A program made the translations under genes and the position numbers. Positions 42,471-50,800 of a stretch of DNA of 64,000 nucleotides are shown here, in pieces. The DNA comes from Oleispira antarctica RB-8 (GTDB lineage: Bacteria > Pseudomonadota > Gammaproteobacteria > Pseudomonadales > Oceanobacteraceae), in contig FO203512.1 of NCBI GenBank assembly GCA_000967895.1, forward strand, positions 2,007,350-2,071,349, given 5' to 3'. Position 1 is the first letter of the stretch. Every line of letters begins with the position of its first letter. Below the pieces are notes generated by a model. That model had not been told where the DNA came from, did not search any database, and worked only from the letters and a program-made list of their open reading frames with translations.

Positions 42471-42884
42471 CTACAGGCGAATTATGCGGTCAGATGATTG
42501 ACAAGCTTCGGCAATCTCTCCAAGACCTGAAAGTTGAAAACCTGCTTTTAAATTAGCGCTTTTAGAGTAGCGTGTCGCTTCTGTTTCATCGAGAATGCCG
42601 CGGCGTAAACTATTCGCAATGCAAAGCTGAAGCGGAAATTGTTGTATCTCCTGTAATTCCAGCCAACCTTGATAGCTTGTTTCTAACCCTTGTCCAGGAA
42701 CCTGCGACTCCAAGCCTATATAAACAGCATCTTGGTAAAAAAATACTCTATCGATTGTATCCCCAGCGTCAAGAAGCTCTGCTACTAAAGATTGAGCCGT
42801 TAGGTTGCTCTCATGCTGAACGGGTGATTGAGTTAATATGAGGGTGTAGCTAAGAGTTTTCGACGGCACGTTGGATTCATCCAA
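42471..42884 (-). CDS. tusD: Sulfurtransferase TusD/DsrE
   Basis: 137 aa. The catalytic Cys is in QLCIANSLRRGI near residue 88, matching Cys78 of E. coli TusD. YTLILTQSPVQHESNLTAQSLVAELLDAGDTIDRVFFYQDAVYIGL is the DsrE fold opening. About 8 residues precede the usual start, so an inner start is possible. First gene of tusDCBE-ybiB; tusA is not in the window. Confidence 0.93.
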   Translation of the reverse strand: MDESNVPSKTLSYTLILTQSPVQHESNLTAQSLVAELLDAGDTIDRVFFYQDAVYIGLESQVPGQGLETSYQGWLELQEIQQFPLQLCIANSLRRGILDETEATRYSKSANLKAGFQLSGLGEIAEACQSSDRIIRL

Positions 42885-43008
42885 ATCTTTAAGCGAAAGT
42901 AGGGCTGCAATAATAGGGGGGATGGGCGCGTTTTAAAAGAAAATTACAGTCTTGTTTAGTTCTCAGGGCTAGCTTGTTGATTTCATTGAAATAAATATAC
43001 AAAAAAGC

Positions 43009-43036
43009 TTGACGTGAAATTATTCCAATGTATTAT
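43009..43036 (+). promoter_or_regulatory. Promoter of tRNA-Ser
   Basis: -35 TTGACG at 43009-43014, 16-bp spacer, -10 TATTAT at 43031-43036; tRNA begins 14 bp later. Confidence 0.75.
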
Positions 43037-43049
43037 ACATCTCAGTTGC

Positions 43050-43140
43050 GGAGGGATGGCAGAGCGGTCGAATGCACCAGTCTTGAAAACTGGCATAGGT
43101 TTATAGCCTATCTAGGGTTCAAATCCCTATCCCTCCGCCA
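43050..43140 (+). tRNA. tRNA-Ser (UGA anticodon)
   Basis: 91 nt with encoded CCA. Acceptor stem GGAGGGA / TCCCTCC, discriminator G, long variable arm typical of class II tRNA, anticodon TGA in the loop CTTGAAA, T-arm GGGTTCAAATCCC. Single gene with its own promoter. Confidence 0.97.
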
Positions 43141-43207
43141 TTTTACACACAGGAATCATTCCTAATCTCAGTGTAAAGTTATACAGCAACAGCCTTGTTA
43201 GAACTTA

Positions 43208-43357
43208 TTAGTTTAAAATCATTAAAAAAACAAACAGTAGCCAAGTCATTAGACTGGCAATGGCAAACCATTCAAGTTTAATAATATTTCTATAAAGATT
43301 CTTTAGCGACACTTCGTGAATCTTATGTGCAGTGTTCGTTAATATTAAATTCAGCAT
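43208..43357 (-). CDS. Small putative membrane protein, 49 aa
   Basis: Not recognised. An ORF of 49 codons, ATG at 43357, with GAGAGGAAA 2-3 nt to 10 nt upstream as ribosome-binding site. The first 29 residues are polar with basic residues (M-L-N-L-I-L-T-N-T-A-H-K-I-H-E ...), and residues ~30-48 are one hydrophobic helix (W-F-A-I-A-S-L-M-T-W-L-L-F-V-F-L-M-I-L) ending in Asn-stop. That is the form of a tail-anchored small protein with its N-terminus inside. It lies 98 bp after the deacetylase-like gene on the same strand and may be co-transcribed with it. Confidence 0.55.
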   Translation of the reverse strand: MLNLILTNTAHKIHEVSLKNLYRNIIKLEWFAIASLMTWLLFVFLMILN

Positions 43358-43455
43358 TCTTTCCTCTCACAAGCAAATTACCTATATCTTTAGGTTGCCA
43401 GTATTCGTGCTTATGAGTTGAAGTCTTTTGTGGTTTTATTGTTGCGCCGTGTAAC

Positions 43456-44376
43456 TCATTCTTTAAATGCAATAATGAACTCACTGCAAGACGCTGCGAG
43501 TGCATCTAAGTTATAACCACCTTCGAGTACAGCCAGTATTTTATTGCTGGAACCTTCTTTGTTAATCTCAGAAAGAAAGCCTCCTAGCCAGGCATAATCA
43601 TCCTCTGTCCAATTTAGTTCGGCCATGGGATCGTCTGTGTGAGCATCAAAGCCCGCGGAGATGATGGTTAGCTGAGGTTTGAAATCTTGCAGCTGCTTTA
43701 GCCATTGAGCTTCTACGGCTCTGCGCATTTCTAGTCCGTTACTGTACTCATTAAGTGGGGTGTTGATGACATTGGAGTAGATATTTCGCCAGTGCGAAAA
43801 AGGGAAGCTAGGGTGTTGAAAGCTGGAGCAGATTAAAAAAGCAGGATCATTCGCTAAAATATCAATTGTGCCGTTACCTTGATGAACATCGAAATCAATC
43901 ACTGCAATACGCTCTAAACCGTATTGCTGCTGTGCTTTTTTAGCGGCAATGGCGACATTATTGAGAAAGCAAAACCCCATGGATTTATTTCTTTCTGCGT
44001 GATGCCCAGGTGGACGAACAGCGCAAAATGCGCGTTCGACTTTATCTTGCAGTAAGTCGTCTAATGCCTCTACGACACAGCCTGCTGCTTGATAAGCAGC
44101 ACCAAGAGAGCCCACGGCCATAGGGGTGTCGACACTGGCTAAAATACTGCCATTGGCGGGACTCATTACAAGTAGCTGCTCTACATACCCCTGCTTATGT
44201 GCACGCAGAAGGTCTTGTTGAGATACGTGGTTGCATCCACCTCTGTAAGCGTCTTGTAAAATGCCAAGTCGCTCAAGTTGATGATTGATGGCAATGATGC
44301 GCATGGGGTGCTCTGGGTGCATATCCCCAACATCATGATCAAGGTGTGAGGTGTAGCTATAATAGCCAAGCTTCAT
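43456..44376 (-). CDS. Histone-deacetylase family protein
   Basis: 306 aa, arginase/deacetylase fold, zinc enzyme. Active-site His pair in RPPGHHAERNKSMGFCFLNN near 133-152, zinc ligands in VIDFDVHQGNGT (Asp and His) and ISAGFDAHTDDP (Asp). Bacterial members deacetylate acetyl-polyamines, acetoin-related compounds or acetyl-lysine; the sequence does not say which. Directly divergent (95 bp) from a PatZ-like acetyltransferase gene, which hints at reversible lysine acetylation, an inference. Confidence 0.92.
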   Translation of the reverse strand: MKLGYYSYTSHLDHDVGDMHPEHPMRIIAINHQLERLGILQDAYRGGCNHVSQQDLLRAHKQGYVEQLLVMSPANGSILASVDTPMAVGSLGAAYQAAGCVVEALDDLLQDKVERAFCAVRPPGHHAERNKSMGFCFLNNVAIAAKKAQQQYGLERIAVIDFDVHQGNGTIDILANDPAFLICSSFQHPSFPFSHWRNIYSNVINTPLNEYSNGLEMRRAVEAQWLKQLQDFKPQLTIISAGFDAHTDDPMAELNWTEDDYAWLGGFLSEINKEGSSNKILAVLEGGYNLDALAASCSEFIIAFKE

Positions 44377-44398
44377 TTTATTATTCTGCTGAGTCTGT

Positions 44399-44428
44399 AT
44401 TATACTGATTGTATTTACCTAGTGTAAC
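44399..44428 (-). promoter_or_regulatory. Candidate promoter for the deacetylase-like gene
   Basis: On the minus strand, a perfect -10 TATAAT (44404-44399) with a -35 GTTACA (44428-44423, 4 of 6) at 18 bp. The -10 lies 22 bp before the ATG. Confidence 0.4.
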
Positions 44429-44471
44429 GATTAGATCAATTTTGATCCATATAATAAAAAGGCAATAAGTC

Positions 44472-47177
44472 ATGGGGACGCGTGCGCTTGAGCAAATTTT
44501 CACACCTTCTTCTATCGCTGTTATAGGGGCTTCTGATAAGTCGGGTAGCTTAGGAGGGGCTGTATTGCGTAATTTGCTGGAAGGAAAGTTCGAGGGGGAT
44601 ATTTATCCTGTGAATGCTCGTGGCTATAAGCAAGTATCTGGACTGAAAGCCTGTGCTCGCATATCACAGTTACCTGCTGGCGTTGAACTTGCCATTATTT
44701 GTACGCCAGCAGACACTGTCGACAAAATTATCACATCATTAGCCAAGGCCAATATTCCTGCTGCAGTTATTATGACAGGAGGGACTGCGCGCGTGCGCTC
44801 TGGGCTCTTTACTCCATCTCGTAGTCGTTTACTTGCGGTGCAAGAACAGACCAAGGTTAGAATACTAGGTCCTGATTGTCTTGGGGTTATCAATCCAAAT
44901 CATAAATTGAATGCCAGTAATCTGCATATTCCTGTGAAGCCTGGTCATATTGCTTACTTGGGCCAATCAGGCGCTATCGCTAATGCCATTACTGATTGGG
45001 CGATAGCTCGTAATATTGGATTTTCTCACATACTGACTCTTGGGCAAGGGCAGGATATCAAATTGGCAGATGCGGTTGATTATTTAGCCTCTGACAAAAC
45101 AGCTAAAACACTGCTTGTCCATCTTGATGATTTTAAAGAGGGCCGTATTTTATTGCGCTCTTTGCGAGCTGCGTCGCGTAACAAATTGGTATTGGTCGTT
45201 AAGAGCAACCGTTTTCCTGCATCACCACTTAGCAATAACATTCATACGCCTGGTATTTTAAATAGGGATGCTTTAATTGATCACGCTCTGCAGAGAGCAG
45301 GTGTGTTGCGCGTGGGCGCAACGGATGAAATGTTTGATTGCATTGATACCATTCAGCAAAAGAAGCAGCTCAAAGGAGATCGGTTGGCCATTATTAGTAA
45401 TAGTCGTGGGGGGGCTATATTGGCGATTGACAGGTTGCTGCATGATAAAGGTACATTAGCGGACTTCTCTTCAGAAACACAATTGCAATTATCAACAATA
45501 TTGCCGGAATATACCTCTGCCAGTAACCCAGTATTATTAAATCCCGAATTAAAAGCGGAGCAACTTAAAGCCGTCGCAGCCTTATTACTTAAAGATAACA
45601 ATATTGATGCCGTGCTGGTTGTGTATATTCCAGGGCTGGGCACCGAACCAGAAGAAAATGCCTTGGCACTGACCCAATTACTCTCACAAACGAACAAGAC
45701 ACTTTTTTGCAGCTGGATGGGAGAGCATAGTGTGCAGGGTGCTCGCGCCTTGTTTGATCGCCACTCGGTGCCTAATTTTGAAACCCCCGATAATGCCATT
45801 AAGGCATTTATGTACATGGTATCGCATACTCGTACCCAGGAGCTGATGCGTGAAACCCCAGAAAGTATTGAAACCTTAGCGGGATATTCAGATCTTATCG
45901 CTCAGCAATTGCCGATTAATGATGTTATTAATCCTCAACTGGCGTGGCAGCTATTAAAAAGCTATGGTTTTGCTTCTGTCGACAATTACTTCACTCAAGA
46001 TGCTAAGCAGCTGGCTAAAATGAGCGAAGAGGTTCCGCCTCCTTGGGTCGTAAAAATACACCACAAAGAGTATTTAAAACCCTTTGCTTATGGCGAGAAT
46101 GCTCGTCAGCGTTGGCGCAGCGTGGGCTTAAATATCACGAGTAAAGGCCATCTTAAACAAGAAGTTGTGCGTTTAAATGGTGAGTTAAAAGACCGCTTTC
46201 CTGACAGTCCTGTAATGGGTTACAGCATACAAACAATGCATCGTGCACTGGACAATCTACAAATTAGTTTAGGCTTGGGGCGCGATGAAGAAGTTGGGCC
46301 TTTCATCTTTTTTGGTGGGGGTGGCAGCACTGCTGATATTTTAACCGACCGACAGGTCGCTATTCCTCCTCTGAACACCGTATTAGCCCGACATCTTATT
46401 GAGCGCAGTCATGCGAGCCAGGTTATGCGCGAGCGCAGTGATAATTATGCTCAAGAGCTGATTATCTTAAGTCGTTGGCTTGTCGCCATTTCTCAGCTTT
46501 CCAGCCAATATCCTAGTATTTCGGGCTTAGAGCTGAATGCCATTCGTGCAAATAATGGTGAGTTCCTAGTGCTGGGTGTTGCTGGGCAAACGGCTAGTAG
46601 TATTACTCCTACGTTTAAAGCGTACCCTGTGGAGCTCGAGCAAACGATACGCAACCATAAAAATCGTATCTTTAAGATAAGGCCTATTAAAGCTGAAGAT
46701 GAAGGGTATTTAGCGGATTTTTATCATAAGCTAAGTCCTGATACGTTGCGCTTTCGTTTCTTTAATTCACGTCAAAACTTTGAACATAAAGAGTTGGCCC
46801 GCTTCTCTCAAATAGATTACGACCGAGAGATGGAGTTTGTCGCCTTTGATAGCAAAATAATTGCTGGTGTTGTGCGCAGCTGGATTGACCCAGATAGTAT
46901 TACGGCTGAATTTTCAGTATTAGTGGGTGATGATCAGGTTGGTCAGCAGCTCGGGTTTATACTAATGCAGAAAATGATCGACTATCTGGCGCATCGTCGC
47001 GGTGTTCTTCAGCTCGTTGGCAGTGTTTTAGTGAATAATCATCCAATGCTGAAACTCGCACGGCGTCTTGGATTTAGTGAAAAAGAAAATCAAAAAGAAG
47101 GATTTGTTGAGATTGTTTTGAATCTAAATCCTGCAACCCAGAGCTGGCAAACTAAGCGTCTCTATATACTTGATTGA
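44472..47177 (+). CDS. patZ: ADP-forming acyl-CoA synthetase/GNAT fusion, PatZ-like
   Basis: 901 aa, the Pat/YfiQ architecture: CoA-binding domain about 8-135 (FTPSSIAVIGASDKSGSLGGAVLRNL), succinyl-CoA-ligase-like domains about 150-460 (GHIAYLGQSGAIANAITDWA), ATP-grasp about 480-700, and GNAT about 735-885 (IRPIKAEDEGYLADFYHKLSPDTLRFRFF). Such enzymes acetylate lysines, for example of acetyl-CoA synthetase. Oddities: the GNAT acetyl-CoA loop reads V-G-Q-Q-L-G instead of Q/R-x-x-G-x-G, and the ATP-grasp loop after VVKIHHKEYLKP lacks the usual H-K-S-x-x-G-G. Divergent from the deacetylase-like gene; gacA follows on the same strand. Confidence 0.87.
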   Translation: MGTRALEQIFTPSSIAVIGASDKSGSLGGAVLRNLLEGKFEGDIYPVNARGYKQVSGLKACARISQLPAGVELAIICTPADTVDKIITSLAKANIPAAVIMTGGTARVRSGLFTPSRSRLLAVQEQTKVRILGPDCLGVINPNHKLNASNLHIPVKPGHIAYLGQSGAIANAITDWAIARNIGFSHILTLGQGQDIKLADAVDYLASDKTAKTLLVHLDDFKEGRILLRSLRAASRNKLVLVVKSNRFPASPLSNNIHTPGILNRDALIDHALQRAGVLRVGATDEMFDCIDTIQQKKQLKGDRLAIISNSRGGAILAIDRLLHDKGTLADFSSETQLQLSTILPEYTSASNPVLLNPELKAEQLKAVAALLLKDNNIDAVLVVYIPGLGTEPEENALALTQLLSQTNKTLFCSWMGEHSVQGARALFDRHSVPNFETPDNAIKAFMYMVSHTRTQELMRETPESIETLAGYSDLIAQQLPINDVINPQLAWQLLKSYGFASVDNYFTQDAKQLAKMSEEVPPPWVVKIHHKEYLKPFAYGENARQRWRSVGLNITSKGHLKQEVVRLNGELKDRFPDSPVMGYSIQTMHRALDNLQISLGLGRDEEVGPFIFFGGGGSTADILTDRQVAIPPLNTVLARHLIERSHASQVMRERSDNYAQELIILSRWLVAISQLSSQYPSISGLELNAIRANNGEFLVLGVAGQTASSITPTFKAYPVELEQTIRNHKNRIFKIRPIKAEDEGYLADFYHKLSPDTLRFRFFNSRQNFEHKELARFSQIDYDREMEFVAFDSKIIAGVVRSWIDPDSITAEFSVLVGDDQVGQQLGFILMQKMIDYLAHRRGVLQLVGSVLVNNHPMLKLARRLGFSEKENQKEGFVEIVLNLNPATQSWQTKRLYILD

Positions 47178-47246
47178 TTATTTCGTTAGAATACCCTCAT
47201 TAAGTGTGTGTAATGCTCTTGAAGTCGTAATGTATTGAGGTGTTGT

Positions 47247-47894
47247 GTGATTAGAGTATTAGTTGTAGATGATCACGATTTAGTACGATCGGGCATTGTA
47301 AGGCTTTTGGCGGATAGTGATAATATTGAAGTTATTGGCGAAGCTAATTGCGGAGAAGATGCCGTTAAGCTTTGTCGCGAGCTTGTACCTGATGTTGTTC
47401 TTATGGATATAAATATGCCGGGTATTGGTGGCTTGGAAGCGACACGCAAGGCTGTGCGCTTTAATCCTGACATTAAGGTTATTGCTGTGACAGCGTGTGA
47501 TGATGGCCCATTTGCGACTCGTTTAATGCAGGCTGGCGCTGCGGGATTTATGAGCAAGGGCGCCGAAGTCAATGAGATGGTTCGCGCTGTGTTGAAGGTT
47601 CATTCAGGTCAACGCTATATTAGCCCTGATATTGCTCAACGCATGGCGCTGAAGCCTTTTCAGAAGGGAAGTGAATCACCGTTTGATGTACTTTCTGAGC
47701 GAGAAATGCAAACGACATTAATGATTGTCGGTTGTCACAAGGTTCAGGAAATCAGTGACAAATTATGCGTTAGTCCAAAGACGGTGAACAGTTATCGTTA
47801 TCGCATATTCGAAAAACTCGGAATTGATGGCGATGTTGAATTAACAGTGCTCGCAATGAAGCACGGTATTCTTGATACCCAGTCTGCTACTTAA
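47247..47894 (+). CDS. gacA: Response regulator GacA/UvrY
   Basis: NarL/LuxR-family regulator that, with the GacS/BarA kinase, drives Csr/Rsm small RNAs. 215 aa from GTG 47247, chosen because GAGG lies six bases upstream and the protein then begins MIRVLVVDDH; an upstream start four codons earlier lacks this. Phospho-acceptor Asp54 in VVLMDINMPG, Lys near 104, HTH in the C-terminus (LSEREMQ ... ISDKLCVSPKTVNSYRYRIFEKL). The gacA-uvrC-pgsA order identifies it. No kinase gene is adjacent. Confidence 0.95.
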   Translation: MIRVLVVDDHDLVRSGIVRLLADSDNIEVIGEANCGEDAVKLCRELVPDVVLMDINMPGIGGLEATRKAVRFNPDIKVIAVTACDDGPFATRLMQAGAAGFMSKGAEVNEMVRAVLKVHSGQRYISPDIAQRMALKPFQKGSESPFDVLSEREMQTTLMIVGCHKVQEISDKLCVSPKTVNSYRYRIFEKLGIDGDVELTVLAMKHGILDTQSAT

Positions 47895-47906
47895 TTAGAA
47901 ATCACT

Positions 47907-49733
47907 ATGCCATTTGATGCGCCATCTTTTTTAACAAACCTAACCCAGCGCACTGGGGTTTATCAGATGTTTGATGAAAAAGGTGAGCTGATTTATGTTG
48001 GTAAGGCAAAAAACCTTAAACAGAGAGTGTCTAGTTATTTTCGTGCTCGAGGCCTTAATGATAAAACGATGGCTTTGGTGGCGCGTATATTTCGCATCGA
48101 AGTCATTATTACGCAAAGTGAAACCGAAGCGTTAATACTCGAACAGACGCTAATTAAGAAACATCACCCCCAGTACAATATTCTACTCAAAGATGATAAA
48201 TCCTACCCGTATATCTACATCAGCAAACATAAATTTCCGCTTATTGCCTATCGTCGCGGAAAGACCGTAAAAAGCGGCCAATATTTTGGCCCTTACCCCA
48301 ACGTTTACGCAGTAAAAGAAAGCCTAAGCTACTTGCAACGTATCTTTAAGCTCAGAAATTGCGAGGATTCGTATTTTAGCAACCGCAGTCGCCCTTGCTT
48401 GCAGTATCAGATAAAGCGCTGCAGTGCGCCCTGCGTAGATCACATTAGCACCGATGATTATCAGCAGGACATTGATCACGCCATTCTTTTTTTGCAAGGC
48501 AAAAGTAGCGCCCTCACCAAAGAGCTTGAGTCGCAGATGGAAGCGGCGGCTGAACAGCTATTATTTGAGCGCGCGGGAGAAATACGAGATCAGCTGTTGT
48601 ATTTACGTACCCTACAAGAAAAACAATACGTCAGCACAGAAAAGGGCAGTGTTGATTGCTGGGCTAGCCACAATAGCAAAGGCACTATTTGCATTCAGCG
48701 CCTCAGCTTTCGAGAGGGCGCACTCATTAATAGCAAAAGCTACTTTCCAGATAATAAACTCGATGAAGAAGAGAGTATTGTACTGAAAGACATGCTTGCG
48801 CAATATTACCTATCAGATGATCCCAGTAATGGCTTTCCTGACCAGATACTGGTTGAGCTGGAGCAAGAAGCTGGTGAAATATTACTTGCCGCCATCAATG
48901 AAGTTAGCAAAAAGATAGGTTACTGGTTGCAGCAGCCTAAAACCGATAAGCGCAAATGGCTGGGTATGACGCAAGAAAATGCCGTCAATGCGGCTACCAG
49001 CAAATCTTTAGAAAAGAACGCTTACTTTGAGCGTTTTCAGGCCGTACAGGCTATATTTAATCTGGCTAAGCCTCCTAATCGGATTGAGTGTTTTGATATT
49101 AGTCATTCGAAAGGGGAGGCGACGGTTGCTTCTTGCGTAGTGGCTGATCAAAAAGGCGCAAGAAAGGATTTGTACCGTCGCTTTAATATAAAAGACATCA
49201 CGCCGGGTGATGATTATGCCGCGATCAGGCAAGCGGTTTATCGCCACTTCTCACGTTTAAAAGAACAACAAGATTACCCTGATGTATTGCTTATTGATGG
49301 TGCTCAGGGGCAGGTGAACCAAGCTCACAGCGCTCTCATTGAGCTCGCCATACCTGACGTACTTATTGTAGGTATCTCGAAGGGAGAGACTCGTAAGGCG
49401 GGTTGGGAGTTTCTTTGGCCGCAAGGAGAAACAACACCTATATTGCCAAGTCAGCATGATCGCGGTTTTTTACAGCTGCAGGAAGTGCGCGATGAAGCCC
49501 ACCGATTTGCCATTACGGGGCACCGAAAGCAGCGGGCAAAAGCGCGCACTATCTCAGGTCTAGAAGCCATTCCAGGCATCGGCGCAAAAAGAAGGCGTGA
49601 ATTACTACGTCATTTTGGTAGTATGAGCACGCTTAAGGGAGCCTCTATTGACGAAATTACCAAGGTCGCAGGCATTAGCGTAGGACTTGCGTCGGATATA
49701 CATGCCGCACTGAACAACGAATTGAAAGATTAA
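47907..49733 (+). CDS. uvrC: Excinuclease ABC subunit C
   Basis: Makes both incisions in nucleotide excision repair. 608 aa. GIY-YIG nuclease at the N-terminus (TGVYQMFDEKGELIYVGKAKNL), Cys-rich linker (CLQYQIKRCSAPC), UvrB-binding UVR motif about 200-235, RNase-H-like nuclease (IECFDISHSKGEATVASCVV, DVLLIDGAQGQ), and two HhH units at the end (LEAIPGIGAKRRRELLRHFG). 12 bp after gacA; overlaps no gene. Confidence 0.98.
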   Translation: MPFDAPSFLTNLTQRTGVYQMFDEKGELIYVGKAKNLKQRVSSYFRARGLNDKTMALVARIFRIEVIITQSETEALILEQTLIKKHHPQYNILLKDDKSYPYIYISKHKFPLIAYRRGKTVKSGQYFGPYPNVYAVKESLSYLQRIFKLRNCEDSYFSNRSRPCLQYQIKRCSAPCVDHISTDDYQQDIDHAILFLQGKSSALTKELESQMEAAAEQLLFERAGEIRDQLLYLRTLQEKQYVSTEKGSVDCWASHNSKGTICIQRLSFREGALINSKSYFPDNKLDEEESIVLKDMLAQYYLSDDPSNGFPDQILVELEQEAGEILLAAINEVSKKIGYWLQQPKTDKRKWLGMTQENAVNAATSKSLEKNAYFERFQAVQAIFNLAKPPNRIECFDISHSKGEATVASCVVADQKGARKDLYRRFNIKDITPGDDYAAIRQAVYRHFSRLKEQQDYPDVLLIDGAQGQVNQAHSALIELAIPDVLIVGISKGETRKAGWEFLWPQGETTPILPSQHDRGFLQLQEVRDEAHRFAITGHRKQRAKARTISGLEAIPGIGAKRRRELLRHFGSMSTLKGASIDEITKVAGISVGLASDIHAALNNELKD

Positions 49734-49754
49734 ATTTTAGCATTAAGAGACGTT

Positions 49755-50303
49755 ATGAACTTACCCAATATAATCACCTTGTCCCGCATATTTATGATTC
49801 CAGTCATGATATTTTGTTATTACTACTGGCCAGCAGACAATGCTCATTACATTGCAGCATGGGTGTTTATGATCGCCTCGTTCACTGACTTTTTTGATGG
49901 TTATTTAGCACGAAAGCTCAATCAATCGACACCGCTTGGTGCTTTTCTTGATCCGGTTGCCGATAAATTAAGTGTTATTATTGCACTGTCGTTACTGATA
50001 GAACATTACTCAACCATTCTACTGACGATACCTGCAATTGTTATTATCGGTCGTGAAGTTGTTATCTCTGCATTACGTGAATGGATGGCTGAGCTTGGCC
50101 AAAGTGCAGAAGTGGCTGTTTCTTATATCGGCAAGGTAAAGACCTTTTTGCAAATGTCCTCAATCACTATGGTGATGGGTTTTGCAGAAGATCACTGGAT
50201 GGGAATTTTAGGAATGATCGGTTTATACGCTGCTGCAATTTTAACAGTCTGGTCAATGGTTCAATATTTACGAGCAGCTTGGCCACAATTAACAGCAAAG
50301 TGA
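49755..50303 (+). CDS. pgsA: CDP-diacylglycerol--glycerol-3-phosphate 3-phosphatidyltransferase
   Basis: Makes phosphatidylglycerophosphate. 182 aa integral membrane enzyme with about five helices. CDP-alcohol phosphotransferase motif D-G-x2-A-R-x8-G-x3-D-x3-D is intact: DFFDGYLARKLNQSTPLGAFLDPVADK. MNLPNIITLSRIFMIPV is the usual start. uvrC ends 21 bp upstream; the tRNA cluster follows. Confidence 0.97.
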   Translation: MNLPNIITLSRIFMIPVMIFCYYYWPADNAHYIAAWVFMIASFTDFFDGYLARKLNQSTPLGAFLDPVADKLSVIIALSLLIEHYSTILLTIPAIVIIGREVVISALREWMAELGQSAEVAVSYIGKVKTFLQMSSITMVMGFAEDHWMGILGMIGLYAAAILTVWSMVQYLRAAWPQLTAK

Positions 50304-50327
50304 TTAAACCTTAAACAACCTTGTGTG

Positions 50328-50359
50328 TTTTTAAATAAAACTCGTAAGTTATTTAAAAA
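50328..50359. repeat. AT-only inverted repeat after pgsA
   Basis: 11-bp perfect arms TTTTTAAATAA / TTATTTAAAAA with a 10-nt spacer, between pgsA and the tRNA promoter. Lacks GC, so poor as a terminator; the A/T runs may act as an UP-element for the promoter 16 bp downstream. Confidence 0.5.
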
Positions 50360-50374
50360 TAAGGAAAAAAGCTG

Positions 50375-50402
50375 TTGACAGGATTTTAAAATTCGCCATA
50401 AT
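50375..50402 (+). promoter_or_regulatory. Promoter of the tRNA Gly-Cys-Leu cluster
   Basis: -35 TTGACA (consensus) at 50375-50380, 16-bp spacer, -10 CATAAT at 50397-50402. The first tRNA starts 78 bp further on. Confidence 0.8.
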
Positions 50403-50479
50403 ACGCACCAAGTTCAAGGGGAAAGCAACATCAACCCGCTAGAACAAACTGAGAGATCAGTTAAAACATCAAGTATTTT

Positions 50480-50555
50480 GCGGAAATAGCTCAGTTGGTA
50501 GAGCATAACCTTGCCAAGGTTGGGGTCGGGAGTTCGAGTCTCCTTTTCCGCTCCA
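50480..50555 (+). tRNA. tRNA-Gly (GCC anticodon)
   Basis: 76 nt with CCA. Acceptor GCGGAAA / TTTCCGC, anticodon GCC in CCTTGCCAAGG, T-arm GGAGTTCGAGTCTCC. First of three tRNA genes after pgsA, the same set and order as in Pseudomonas. Confidence 0.97.
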
Positions 50556-50580
50556 TTTTAAAACTACCAGTTTAAAATGG
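50553..50580 (+). repeat. Hairpin spanning the tRNA-Gly 3' end
   Basis: 10-bp perfect stem CCATTTTAAA / TTTAAAATGG with an 8-nt loop; its first three bases are the CCA of tRNA-Gly. May mark a processing site in the precursor. Confidence 0.7.
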
Positions 50581-50596
50581 CATAGAGATACAGGAA

Positions 50597-50670
50597 GGCG
50601 TGATAGCAAAGCGGTTATGCAGTGGATTGCAAATCCATCTAGCCCGGTTCGACTCCGGGTCACGCCTCCA
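50597..50670 (+). tRNA. tRNA-Cys (GCA anticodon)
   Basis: 74 nt with CCA. Acceptor GGCGTGA / TCACGCC, discriminator T, anticodon GCA in GGATTGCAAATCC, T-arm CCCGGTTCGACTCCGGG. Confidence 0.97.
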
Positions 50671-50675
50671 TCCTC

Positions 50676-50705
50676 AAGATCGTAAGATCTTTTAGCGAAA
50701 GCTAA
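50676..50705 (+). repeat. Two small hairpins in the Cys-Leu tRNA spacer
   Basis: AAGATC-GTAA-GATCTT (50676-50691) and TTAGC-GAAA-GCTAA (50692-50705), the latter with a GNRA tetraloop. They fill most of the 43-nt spacer and probably guide precursor folding or cleavage. Confidence 0.6.
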
Positions 50706-50713
50706 CATTCGAT

Positions 50714-50800
50714 GCCCGGGTGGTGGAATTGGTAGACACAGGGGACTTAAAATCCCCCGGCAGCAATGCTGTGCCGGTTCAAGTCCGGCCCCGGGTACCA
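50714..50800 (+). tRNA. tRNA-Leu (UAA anticodon)
   Basis: 87 nt with CCA. Acceptor GCCCGGG / CCCGGGT (G1-U72 wobble, as in the E. coli UAA isoacceptor), long variable arm, anticodon TAA in GGGACTTAAAATCCC. Confidence 0.97.

Noticed and set aside
43323-43505. 60-codon minus-strand ORF overlapping the deacetylase-like gene end
   Set aside because: Overlaps a real gene by 50 bp in another frame, and the 49-codon ORF has the better ribosome-binding site and a coherent membrane helix.
44450-44455. TATAAT before the PatZ-like gene as its promoter
   Set aside because: Initiation there would fall within about 10 bp of the start codon and leave no ribosome-binding site; no -35 at a suitable distance.
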